A stretch of 64,000 bases of DNA from Micromonospora matsumotoense (lineage in GTDB: Bacteria > Actinomycetota > Actinomycetes > Mycobacteriales > Micromonosporaceae): positions 1 to 64,000 of the forward strand of contig NZ_FMCU01000016.1 in assembly GCF_900091525.1 (NCBI RefSeq), in the 5' to 3' direction. Positions 32,970 through 42,787 of this stretch are shown here, piece after piece (the stretch's first letter is position 1; each line of letters opens with the position of its first letter). The notes beneath the pieces are model-generated. The model ran no database searches. It saw only the letters and a list, made by a program, of their open reading frames with translations, and was not told the origin of the DNA. A program made the position numbers and the translations under genes.

Positions 32970-33889
32970 CCGGGATGACGCCCGGCGATGGCGCGGTGGC
33001 CGGCGATGGCGCGGTGGCCGGCGGCGGCGCGGTGGTTGGCCGTGGCACGGCGGCCGGCGGTGGTGCGGTGCTTGGTGGTGCGGTGGCCGGGCTGGAACGG
33101 TTCTCGTTCAACCAGGCCACCGCCCAGCACTGGCCGCTGGCCGCGGCGGTCGCCGGCTGCGCGGCGGCCGGGGTGCCCGGCATCGGCCTGTGGCGGGAAC
33201 CCGTCCAGGAATTCGGGGTCGAGCGGGCGGCCCGGCTGGTCCGTGCCGCCGGGCTGACCGTCACCTCGCTCTGCCGGGGCGGGTTCTTCACCGCCCCGGA
33301 CTGGTGGGACGAGAACCGGCGGGCCATCGAGGAGGCGGCCACCCTCGGCACCCGGGAACTGGTGCTGGTCTCCGGTGGGCTGCCGCCCGGCAGCCGGGAC
33401 GTCGACGGGGCCCGCCGGCAGGTCACCGACGCCGTCGCCGCCCTCGCCGACGAGGCGGCAGCGGCCGGGGTACGGCTGGCCATCGAGCCGCTGCACCCGA
33501 TGTTCAGCGCCGACCGGTGTGTGATCGCCACCCTCGGCCAGGCGCTCGACATCGCCGAGAGGTTCGATCCGGCGGTGGTCGGGGTGGTGGTCGACACCTA
33601 CCACGTGTGGTGGGACGACACGGTGTACGCGCAGATCGCCCGGGCCGGGGACCGGATCGCCGCGTTCCAGGCGGCGGACTGGGTGACCCCGCTTCCGGAG
33701 GGCGTGCTGCTCGGTCGGGCGCTGCCCGGGGAGGGCTGTGTGGAGCTGCGCCGGCTGCGCGAGGCGGTCGACGCCGCCGGATACGTCGGGCCGGTCGAGG
33801 TCGAGGTGTTCCAGACCGCACTTTGGTCCCGGCCCGGCCCCGACATCCTCGCCGCCACCATCGACGCCTACCTGGCCCACGTGTCCTGA
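32966..33889 (+). CDS. Sugar phosphate isomerase/epimerase family TIM barrel
   Basis: This is a 307-residue protein. Residues about 44-307 form an AP-endonuclease-2/xylose-isomerase-like barrel, with metal-site residues visible in LAIEPLHPMF, VVDTYHVWWD and VEVEVFQ. Residues 1-42 are a Gly/Ala repeat encoded by a minisatellite and are unlikely to matter for the fold. The frame begins with a GTG overlapping the DUF993 stop. It is the last gene of the three-gene operon and presumably isomerises the pathway intermediate; the substrate is unknown. Confidence 0.82.
   Translation: MTGMTPGDGAVAGDGAVAGGGAVVGRGTAAGGGAVLGGAVAGLERFSFNQATAQHWPLAAAVAGCAAAGVPGIGLWREPVQEFGVERAARLVRAAGLTVTSLCRGGFFTAPDWWDENRRAIEEAATLGTRELVLVSGGLPPGSRDVDGARRQVTDAVAALADEAAAAGVRLAIEPLHPMFSADRCVIATLGQALDIAERFDPAVVGVVVDTYHVWWDDTVYAQIARAGDRIAAFQAADWVTPLPEGVLLGRALPGEGCVELRRLREAVDAAGYVGPVEVEVFQTALWSRPGPDILAATIDAYLAHVS
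32984..33073. repeat. 18-bp minisatellite inside isomerase N-terminus
   Basis: Five 18-base units, the first two identical (starting GGCGATGGCGCGGTGGCC), run from 32984 to 33073, followed by a 15-base partial unit. They stay in frame and code for GDGAVA-like hexapeptides at the very start of the isomerase. Confidence 0.8.
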
Positions 33890-33950
33890 CCGGATCGGAA
33901 CGGGCCCGGTGGGCTGGGGGCTGCCACGACGGCGGGCGATGCTGGCCGTC

Positions 33951-34013
33951 GGGTCCGTCGGGTCCGTCGGGTCCGTCGGGTCCGTCGGGTCCGTCGAGTC
34001 CATTGGGTCCGTC
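33951..34013. repeat. 9-bp tandem repeat GGGTCCGTC
   Basis: Seven 9-base units are present: five perfect copies, one degenerate copy and one perfect copy. They lie in the non-coding stretch after the isomerase gene. Read on the minus strand they would encode Thr-Asp-Pro repeats, but no plausible gene surrounds them. Confidence 0.85.
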
Positions 34014-34172
34014 GGCCGGCAGGACCTGTCGGGGTCGTTGGGGTTGTCGGGGTCGTCGGACAAGGGGTCTTTCTGGGTCGTCGGGTCTGCCTGGGACGCG
34101 GGGTCCGTGAGCTTCGTCCGCGCGGGGGAATCAGTTTCACACTGAGTAGTGGAGAACAGGCAGTCTCCTGAA

Positions 34173-34222
34173 GGAGCGGTATGCCTCTGTGGCATGAATA
34201 TGACGGAGAGGCATACCGCTCC
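34173..34222. repeat. Long palindromic element, 16-bp perfect arms
   Basis: GGAGCGGTATGCCTCT (34173-34188) and AGAGGCATACCGCTCC (34207-34222) are perfect inverted repeats around an 18-base AT-richer loop. It lies in a gene-free stretch (33890-34467). It may terminate transcription from either side or be a copy of a small non-autonomous repeat. Confidence 0.8.
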
Positions 34223-34289
34223 GTGGCCTGTCATGCCTCTCCTGTCTCACCACCGCCGGCCACCTCACCTCACTGACCCGCCCACGCGC

Positions 34290-34440
34290 CAAGCGACCAC
34301 CGTCGGACCACCGACCGTCGGACCACCACCGGACCGATCACCGACGGCCGATGACCGACGGACCGGCCGACGACCGACGACCGATGGACCGACCGATGGC
34401 CGATCACTGCCGGACCGACCGACGGCCGATGACCGACCAG
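34290..34440. repeat. Degenerate GACCGACGG-type repeat tract
   Basis: About 150 bases are made of imperfect copies of GACCGACG and GGCCGATGACC motifs. No gene, promoter or stable structure stands out. Together with the 9-bp repeat and the palindrome it fills the 33890-34467 interval, which I consider non-coding. Confidence 0.55.
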
Positions 34441-34467
34441 ACCTCCCGGCCAGACGGGCGGGGGGCG

Positions 34468-35220
34468 TCATTGGACGGTGGCAGTGACGCGGACGGCCTT
34501 GACGATGGCGGGGATGGAGCCGATCAGCAGCACCAGGCCCCAGACGATGGCCACGATCGCGAACACCAGGGCGCCGACGTCGTCGAGGATGCTGACCAGG
34601 ATCACCGGCACCAGCCGGTGTAGGAACTCCAGCACGACCGTGCAGACCAGGGTGGTCAGGACCAGCAGGACCAGCCCCTTGTTCTGCAGGAAGCGGGGCT
34701 GGGCGAGCAGTAGCAGCACACCCCAGACCAGCTTCAACAGCAGCACCAGAGCGAGCAGCAGGCTGGCCTCGCCGACCGGGAAGAACCCCCACAGCGCCAG
34801 GTAGGCCAGGGTGCCGAAGGGTGCGGCCAGGAAGAGCGACACCATCACCGTCAACTCGACGAAGGCGATCACCAGCAGCACCAGCGAGGCCAGGATCAGC
34901 AGGATCGAGAAGATCAGCGTGGCCACCCCCTGCACCCGGCCCTGCACCCGGTCGGAGAGCAGCAGACTGAGGCTGAACAGCCCGGTGGTCCACAGCGCCA
35001 CCACGTCGATCAGTGCCAGGTAGCCGGTGCCCCGCCCGGAGGGCTCGCTGATCCGGCCCACGTCACCGACATCCACGCCCAGGTCCTGGGCGCTGGTCAG
35101 CAGCGCCCCACCCGCCTCGCCGCCGCCGGTGAGCAGCGACGACTTCGGGTCCGGCTCACCCGCGCCGGCCCACAGCAGGGTGGCCGTGCCGTCGTACCAA
35201 GACCCCGCCCTGGTCCGCAT
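34468..35220 (-). CDS. Polytopic membrane protein, unclear 5' end
   Basis: Residues of the C-terminal 190 form about five or six strongly hydrophobic segments (TLIFSILLILASLVLLVIAF, then GVLLLLAQPRFLQ and VFAIVAIVWGLVLLIGSI). They are preceded by a soluble stretch with WYDGTATLLWAGAGEPDP. The frame continues upstream to 35484 without a stop, but that part consists of fragments of two unrelated genes. I set the start at the ATG at 35220 with low certainty, as no ribosome binding site is seen. No family I recognise; probably an integral membrane protein of unknown role, possibly truncated. Confidence 0.55.
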   Translation of the reverse strand: MRTRAGSWYDGTATLLWAGAGEPDPKSSLLTGGGEAGGALLTSAQDLGVDVGDVGRISEPSGRGTGYLALIDVVALWTTGLFSLSLLLSDRVQGRVQGVATLIFSILLILASLVLLVIAFVELTVMVSLFLAAPFGTLAYLALWGFFPVGEASLLLALVLLLKLVWGVLLLLAQPRFLQNKGLVLLVLTTLVCTVVLEFLHRLVPVILVSILDDVGALVFAIVAIVWGLVLLIGSIPAIVKAVRVTATVQ

Positions 35221-35274
35221 CCGGCCGGGGGCAGCCGCACCCCGGCCAGCACCGGCACGGTCGGCAACACCGGT

Positions 35275-35331
35275 GCCGCGTACCGCCGGGCGGACCCGGG
35301 ACCAGGCGCCGTCCGCGCCCACCACGAGATC
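35275..35331 (-). pseudogene. Flavin monooxygenase fragment
   Basis: The peptide DLVVGADGAWSRVRPAV matches the internal DG motif of group A FAD-dependent monooxygenases, which normally lies about 150 residues into a 400-residue enzyme. Here it is isolated, with no FAD-binding start before it and no C-terminus after it. It is fused in frame to a SARP fragment on one side and a membrane protein frame on the other. It looks like debris from a deletion. Confidence 0.6.
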
Positions 35332-35337
35332 GAAGTG

Positions 35338-35484
35338 CCACACCTCCTGGGCCAGGCGTTCCACCGGAATGAGCACATTTTCGTTGACCGTCAGGACCAC
35401 CATCAGATTGCGTTGCTTGGGGGCATTTATGTAGTAGTTTTGCCCGGGAAGTATGCGGTATGCTCCGAGTGGGTCGAACTTCAC
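35338..35484 (-). pseudogene. SARP regulator N-terminal fragment
   Basis: The first 49 residues read like the start of a Streptomyces antibiotic regulatory protein DNA-binding domain: MKFDPLGAYRILPG, then INAPKQRNLMVVL and IPVERLAQEVW. A GTG start with GGGGGAT upstream is intact. The rest of the wHTH and the whole BTAD domain are missing, because the frame switches to a monooxygenase fragment. The base composition here is clearly more AT-rich than in neighbouring genes, consistent with acquired DNA. Confidence 0.6.
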
Positions 35485-35783
35485 GTATCCCCCACGACGC
35501 GACGTGCCCCGGTCCCGTCAGGTGAAGCCATTCAATTGAACCTAGTCGATCAACAATGACCGGTCTCGCGCCGTCTTCCCCGGCTGCGGGGTGGCACCCC
35601 CGGGCGTCGGACCCGATGCCTCGGTGCGGGCCGCAGGTCGGTCGGGCCCGGTAGTCGTCGGACCGCCCTGGCGCGGTAAGGGGCACGTCGCGCTTGTGGC
35701 CGTGACGAAACCGGTGTGAGATCTCCGGTGAGGACGTCGTGCCCGCACGGGGACGGGCCACCCCCGGAAGGGACCACACCGCC
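35485..35783. other. Intergenic region, remnant SARP upstream and MFS leader
   Basis: No gene is seen. The left half (to about 35560) is unusually AT-rich and probably held the promoter of the lost SARP gene. The right half is normal GC and ends with GGAAGGGA, the binding site for the MFS gene. Confidence 0.45.
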
Positions 35784-37010
35784 GTGAACGCCGCCACCGA
35801 GACCCGTACCGTCGCGCCCCGGGCGGTGCGGGCAGCCCGTACCGGCGTCGCGGTGGTCTTCGCCCTCAACGGTCTCGCCGTGGCCACCTGGTTCTCCCGG
35901 GTCCCGGCGGTACGCGAGGCGCTCGGTCTCAGCGCCGGCCGGCTCGGCCTGCTGCTGCTGGCCATGTCCGGCGGCGCGGTGCTGGCGCTGACCAGCGCCG
36001 GCCTGGTGACCCAGCGGCTCGGCCCGGCCCGCACCGTCGTCGTCTCCACGGTGCTGGTGGCGGTCGGACTGGTCGGGGTGGGCGTCGCCGCCGGCCCGAT
36101 CGGTTCGCTGCCCGGGGTGGCGGCCGGCCTGTTCGCCCTCGGCTACGGCTCCGGCACCTGCGACGTGGCGATGAACGTCGAGGGCGCGGCGGTGGAGAAA
36201 CGGCTGGGCCGCACCATCCTGCCCCGGTTCCACGCCGCCTGGAGCCTCGGATCGGTGGCCGGCGCGGGACTCGGCGCCGGCGCGGCCCGGTTCGGCGTGC
36301 CGATCACCGCCCACCTGACGGTGCTGGCGGCGCTGGTGCTCGGCGGCACCGTGCTCGGGGCGCGTCACTTCCTGCCCGCCCCGGCCGCCGACGGGGCCGC
36401 GTCCACCCGCCGCGGCGGCCTGCTCGCGGCCTGGCGCGAGCCGCGCACCCTGCTCATCGGCGCGTTGGTGCTGGTGATGGCGTTCACCGAGGGCAGCGCG
36501 AACGACTGGTTGGCGGTCGCCTTCGTCGACGGCTACGGGGTCAGCGAGGCCGCCGGCGCGGCCGTGTTCGGGGTCTTCGTCGTCGGCATGACCATCGGCC
36601 GGACCGCCGGCACCGTGGCCATCGACCGCTGGGGTCGGGTGCCGGTGCTGGTCGGCACGATCCTGCTGGCCGCCGCCGGCTCGCTGCTGGCCGTGCTGGC
36701 CGGCTCCGGCCCGCTCGCCGTCGTCGGGGTGGTCCTCTGGGGGCTCGGCGCGTCACTCGGCTTCCCGGTCGGGATGAGCGCCGCCGCCGACGACGAGGAC
36801 CGGGCACCCGCCCGGGTCAGTGTCGTCGCGGTGATCGGCTACACGTCGTTCCTGGCCAGCCCGCCGCTGCTCGGCCTGCTCGGCGACCACGTGGGCACCC
36901 TGCAGGCGCTGCTGGTGGTGCCGGTGCTGCTGATCCCGACGCTGGCCCTGGTGCCGGCCACCCGCCCGCCGGCCGGCCCGACGCCCACCGCCCCGATACA
37001 AGAAAGTTAG
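35784..37010 (+). CDS. MFS transporter
   Basis: This is a 408-residue membrane protein with about 12 predicted helices. It has major facilitator marks: RVPAVREALGLSAGRLGLLL near helix 1-2, GSGTCDVAMNVEGAAVEKR in the first half, and MTIGRTAGTVAIDRWGR in the second-half helix 2-3 loop. The pattern resembles the YbjJ-like group. The GTG at 35784 has GGAAGGGA 10 bases upstream. It is probably an exporter or sugar transporter; no neighbour defines the substrate. Confidence 0.85.
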   Translation: MNAATETRTVAPRAVRAARTGVAVVFALNGLAVATWFSRVPAVREALGLSAGRLGLLLLAMSGGAVLALTSAGLVTQRLGPARTVVVSTVLVAVGLVGVGVAAGPIGSLPGVAAGLFALGYGSGTCDVAMNVEGAAVEKRLGRTILPRFHAAWSLGSVAGAGLGAGAARFGVPITAHLTVLAALVLGGTVLGARHFLPAPAADGAASTRRGGLLAAWREPRTLLIGALVLVMAFTEGSANDWLAVAFVDGYGVSEAAGAAVFGVFVVGMTIGRTAGTVAIDRWGRVPVLVGTILLAAAGSLLAVLAGSGPLAVVGVVLWGLGASLGFPVGMSAAADDEDRAPARVSVVAVIGYTSFLASPPLLGLLGDHVGTLQALLVVPVLLIPTLALVPATRPPAGPTPTAPIQES

Positions 37011-37083
37011 CAGTCGCCGGCCGTCGTCGGTATCGGGTGCGCGGCCGATCACCCGGGCCGCCGCCACTGGCTACGGTCGCCGA

Positions 37084-37983
37084 ATGCCAATCGAGATCAC
37101 CGCCGCAGCGGCGGGCCGCTGGACCCTGGGCGACCGCCCCGTGCACCGGATGGGGTTCGGCTCGATGCGGATCACCGCCCACCCCGACCGGGACCGGGCG
37201 TTGCGCGTCCTGCGCCGGGCCGTCGAGCTGGGGGTCGACCACATCGACACCGCCGCCTTCTACGTCTCGCCGGGCGGCACCCTGAAGGTCGGCACCGGCC
37301 CCGCCCGGTACGCCACCGAGCTGATCCGCGCCGCGCTCGCCCCGTACCCGGAGCACCTGGTCATCGCCACCAAGGTCGGGTTCCGGTCCGACCCGGCCAC
37401 CGGCACGCACGAGGAGGCCGGCCCGGCGCAGCTGCGCGCCCAGGTCGAGGAGAACCTGCGCCGGCTCGGCCGCGACCACCTCGACCTGGTCAACCTGCGG
37501 ATCGTCAAGCGCCCGACGCCGGACTCCGTGGCGGAACGCTTCGGTGCGCTGGCCGAGTTGCGCGACGCCGGCCTGATCCGGCACCTGGGCCTGTCCAACG
37601 TCCGCCTCGACCACCTCGACGAGGCGCAGACCATCGCCCCGGTGGTCTGCGTGCAGAACAACTACGCCCTGGACAACCGCGGTGACCAGGACGCCCTGAT
37701 CCGTGAGTGCGGTGCCCGGGGCATCGCCTACGTGCCGTTCTTCGCCCTGGCCGGCGGGAACCGGGAGGGCGGGGCGCGCGCCGACCACAGCGCGGCGGTC
37801 CGCGCCGTCGCCCGTGCCCACGACGCCACCAGCGCGCAGGTGCGGCTCGCGTGGACCCTGCACCAGGGCCCGCACGTGCTGGCCATCCCCGGCACCGGGG
37901 ACCCGGCCCACCTCGCCGAGAACGTCGCCGCCGCCGCGCTGCGGCTCACCCCCGACGAGCTGGCCGCCCTCGACCAGCAGTGA
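37084..37983 (+). CDS. Aldo/keto reductase
   Basis: This is a 299-residue NADPH-dependent TIM-barrel oxidoreductase. It has VHRMGFGSMRITAH at the start, the catalytic Asp in VDHIDTAAFYVS with Tyr shortly after, Lys in VIATKVGF and the cofactor region IPGTGDPAHLAENV. The ATG at 37084 is six bases downstream of TACGGT (37072-37077), which suggests a leaderless transcript. It is 74 bases after the MFS gene. The substrate is unknown. Confidence 0.85.
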   Translation: MPIEITAAAAGRWTLGDRPVHRMGFGSMRITAHPDRDRALRVLRRAVELGVDHIDTAAFYVSPGGTLKVGTGPARYATELIRAALAPYPEHLVIATKVGFRSDPATGTHEEAGPAQLRAQVEENLRRLGRDHLDLVNLRIVKRPTPDSVAERFGALAELRDAGLIRHLGLSNVRLDHLDEAQTIAPVVCVQNNYALDNRGDQDALIRECGARGIAYVPFFALAGGNREGGARADHSAAVRAVARAHDATSAQVRLAWTLHQGPHVLAIPGTGDPAHLAENVAAAALRLTPDELAALDQQ

Positions 37984-38073
37984 GCGGGGCGTTCAGCGGG
38001 CTGTCACGGGGTTCGCAGCGCCCTACCAGGTGACGGTGCTGCACTGGAGGCACGCGAGGAGAGGAGCGGGAAG

Positions 38074-38409
38074 ATGGGCTGGTTCAGCCGGCGGCCCCGG
38101 GCCGTCGAGGGCATCCCGACCACGCTCGACCGGGAGGCCACCCGGGAGGACCTGACCGCGTTGGAGGACTTCGTGGCGGCCCACCGTGGGGTGGAGTTCT
38201 ATCTCGAACCGGAGACCACCGCCACCGACACCACCGTCGTGGCGATCGCCCACGACGGGGAGTGGATCCGTCGCCGCACCGGCTCACCGCGGACGGCGGC
38301 GAAGCTGGCCCACCGGCACGCGGTGCCCCTCTACGAGGCGGCGAAGACCGGCTACCCGGAGCGGATGCGGGTCTGGAACCGGGCCCACCCGGAACGTCGC
38401 CTGCGCTGA
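38074..38409 (+). CDS. Conserved small hypothetical protein
   Basis: This is a 111-residue soluble protein with a good ribosome binding site (GAGAGGAG). Features include LEDFVAAHRGVEFYLEPETT, VVAIAHDGEWIRRR and AAKLAHRHAVPLYEAAK. I recognise the pattern as an actinobacterial conserved protein but know no function. It lies just before the cobalamin riboswitch and is probably unrelated to it. Confidence 0.65.
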   Translation: MGWFSRRPRAVEGIPTTLDREATREDLTALEDFVAAHRGVEFYLEPETTATDTTVVAIAHDGEWIRRRTGSPRTAAKLAHRHAVPLYEAAKTGYPERMRVWNRAHPERRLR

Positions 38410-38489
38410 ACGGCGGCTCCCGCGGACCCCGGTCGCACCGGCCCCGGCACCGGGCTCGATGGACGCCGTCCGGGGCCCGGTGCCTGCCG

Positions 38490-38519
38490 TTGACCTCGGG
38501 GTGAGGAGTGTGGCAGCAT
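38490..38519 (+). promoter_or_regulatory. Predicted promoter of the cobalamin operon
   Basis: A -35 TTGACC (38490-38495) and a -10 CAGCAT (38514-38519) are 18 bases apart, immediately before the riboswitch sequence. This places the start of the RNA close to 38526. Confidence 0.5.
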
Positions 38520-38524
38520 TCGCG

Positions 38525-38685
38525 GCCTGACGGCAGTGAAGGAAGTCGGTGCGATTCCGACGCGGTCCCGCCACTGTCACCGGGGAGTGATCCCCCCTCG
38601 TGAGTCACGACCGTGTGTGTGCGGTTGGAAGACCGGGGGTGAGCGTCGATCCGGAAGCCAGGATACTTCGGCCGTCGGAGAACCC
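38525..38685 (+). promoter_or_regulatory. Cobalamin (B12) riboswitch
   Basis: The conserved core is present: GGAAGTCGGTGCGATTCCGA from 38541, then CGGTCCCGCCACTGT to 38577, and the B12 box GCCAGGATAC (38657-38666). Spacing and order match the adenosylcobalamin aptamer. It precedes cobN and the whole corrin operon, so binding of the end product should shut the operon down, probably at translation or by termination. Boundaries are approximate. Confidence 0.92.
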
Positions 38686-38713
38686 CAGGGCGTGGACACC
38701 CGAGGAGGACCCG

Positions 38714-38842
38714 ATGACGCACCGCGTCCCCACCGGCCCGACGACGGCCGGTGATCCCCGCATCGCGGCCGAACCCGTGCCGCTGCGCGTACGTGTCGCC
38801 GCCGGCCTGTGCCGGGTCGGCTGGCCCGCCACCCACCACTGA
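38714..38842 (+). CDS. Short leader ORF between riboswitch and cobN
   Basis: This 42-codon ORF starts at the ATG at 38714 and has GAGGAGGA upstream. The peptide starts MTHRVPTGPTTAGDP and is basic near its end (VRVAAGLCRVGW). It has no recognisable domain. It lies 130 bases before cobN in the riboswitch-controlled mRNA. The ribosome binding site is close to the aptamer and so could be the element masked by it. It may be a true small protein or a translated leader. Confidence 0.45.
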   Translation: MTHRVPTGPTTAGDPRIAAEPVPLRVRVAAGLCRVGWPATHH

Positions 38843-38972
38843 CGACCGGTCCCGGGTGCCCCGCCCCGCGGCGCGGGTGAGCCGGTACCTCCGTCACCGC
38901 TGACCGGCGTCCATCCCACCCCGTCCGACCCGGCACCGTGGTCGAGTCGGGTGTCACTCTCCGGAGCCGCAC

Positions 38973-42664
<3,692 letters not shown>

Positions 42665-42668
<4 letters not shown>

Positions 42669-42775
42669 GCGCGAGGAGTGAGCCGGTTTTGCGAGCCCCG
42701 CAGTCGCGAGCGAAGAGTGGCGCTGTGAGCGCGAGGAGTGAGCCGGTTTTGCGAGCCCCGCAGTCGCGAGCGAAG
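42665..42775. repeat. 51-bp direct repeat, period 60, at the cobN/chlID junction
   Basis: A 51-base sequence beginning GTGAGCGCGAGGAGTGAGCC occurs at 42665-42715 and identically at 42725-42775. The first four bases of copy 1 supply the cobN stop codon. The unit resembles a mobile intergenic repeat rather than ancestral coding sequence. Confidence 0.9.
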
Positions 42776-42787
42776 GCAGCCCAGTGA
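42665..42787 (+). CDS. Repeat-encoded 40-codon linker ORF
   Basis: The two repeat copies make an open frame of 40 codons, twice VSARSEPVLRAPQSRAK plus three residues. Its GTG overlaps the cobN TGA (GTGA) and its own TGA overlaps the GTG of chlID. The ORF would keep translational coupling across the insertion. The peptide itself is unlikely to have a specific function. Whether it is translated is unknown. Confidence 0.4.

Noticed and set aside
33868..34234. Thr-Asp-Pro repeat protein on the minus strand
   Set aside because: The repeat peptide comes only from the 9-base tandem repeat. There is no ribosome binding site, and the frame crosses the palindromic element.
33951..34440. CRISPR array
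   Set aside because: The repeats are directly adjacent 9-base units without unique spacers, and there are no cas genes in the window.
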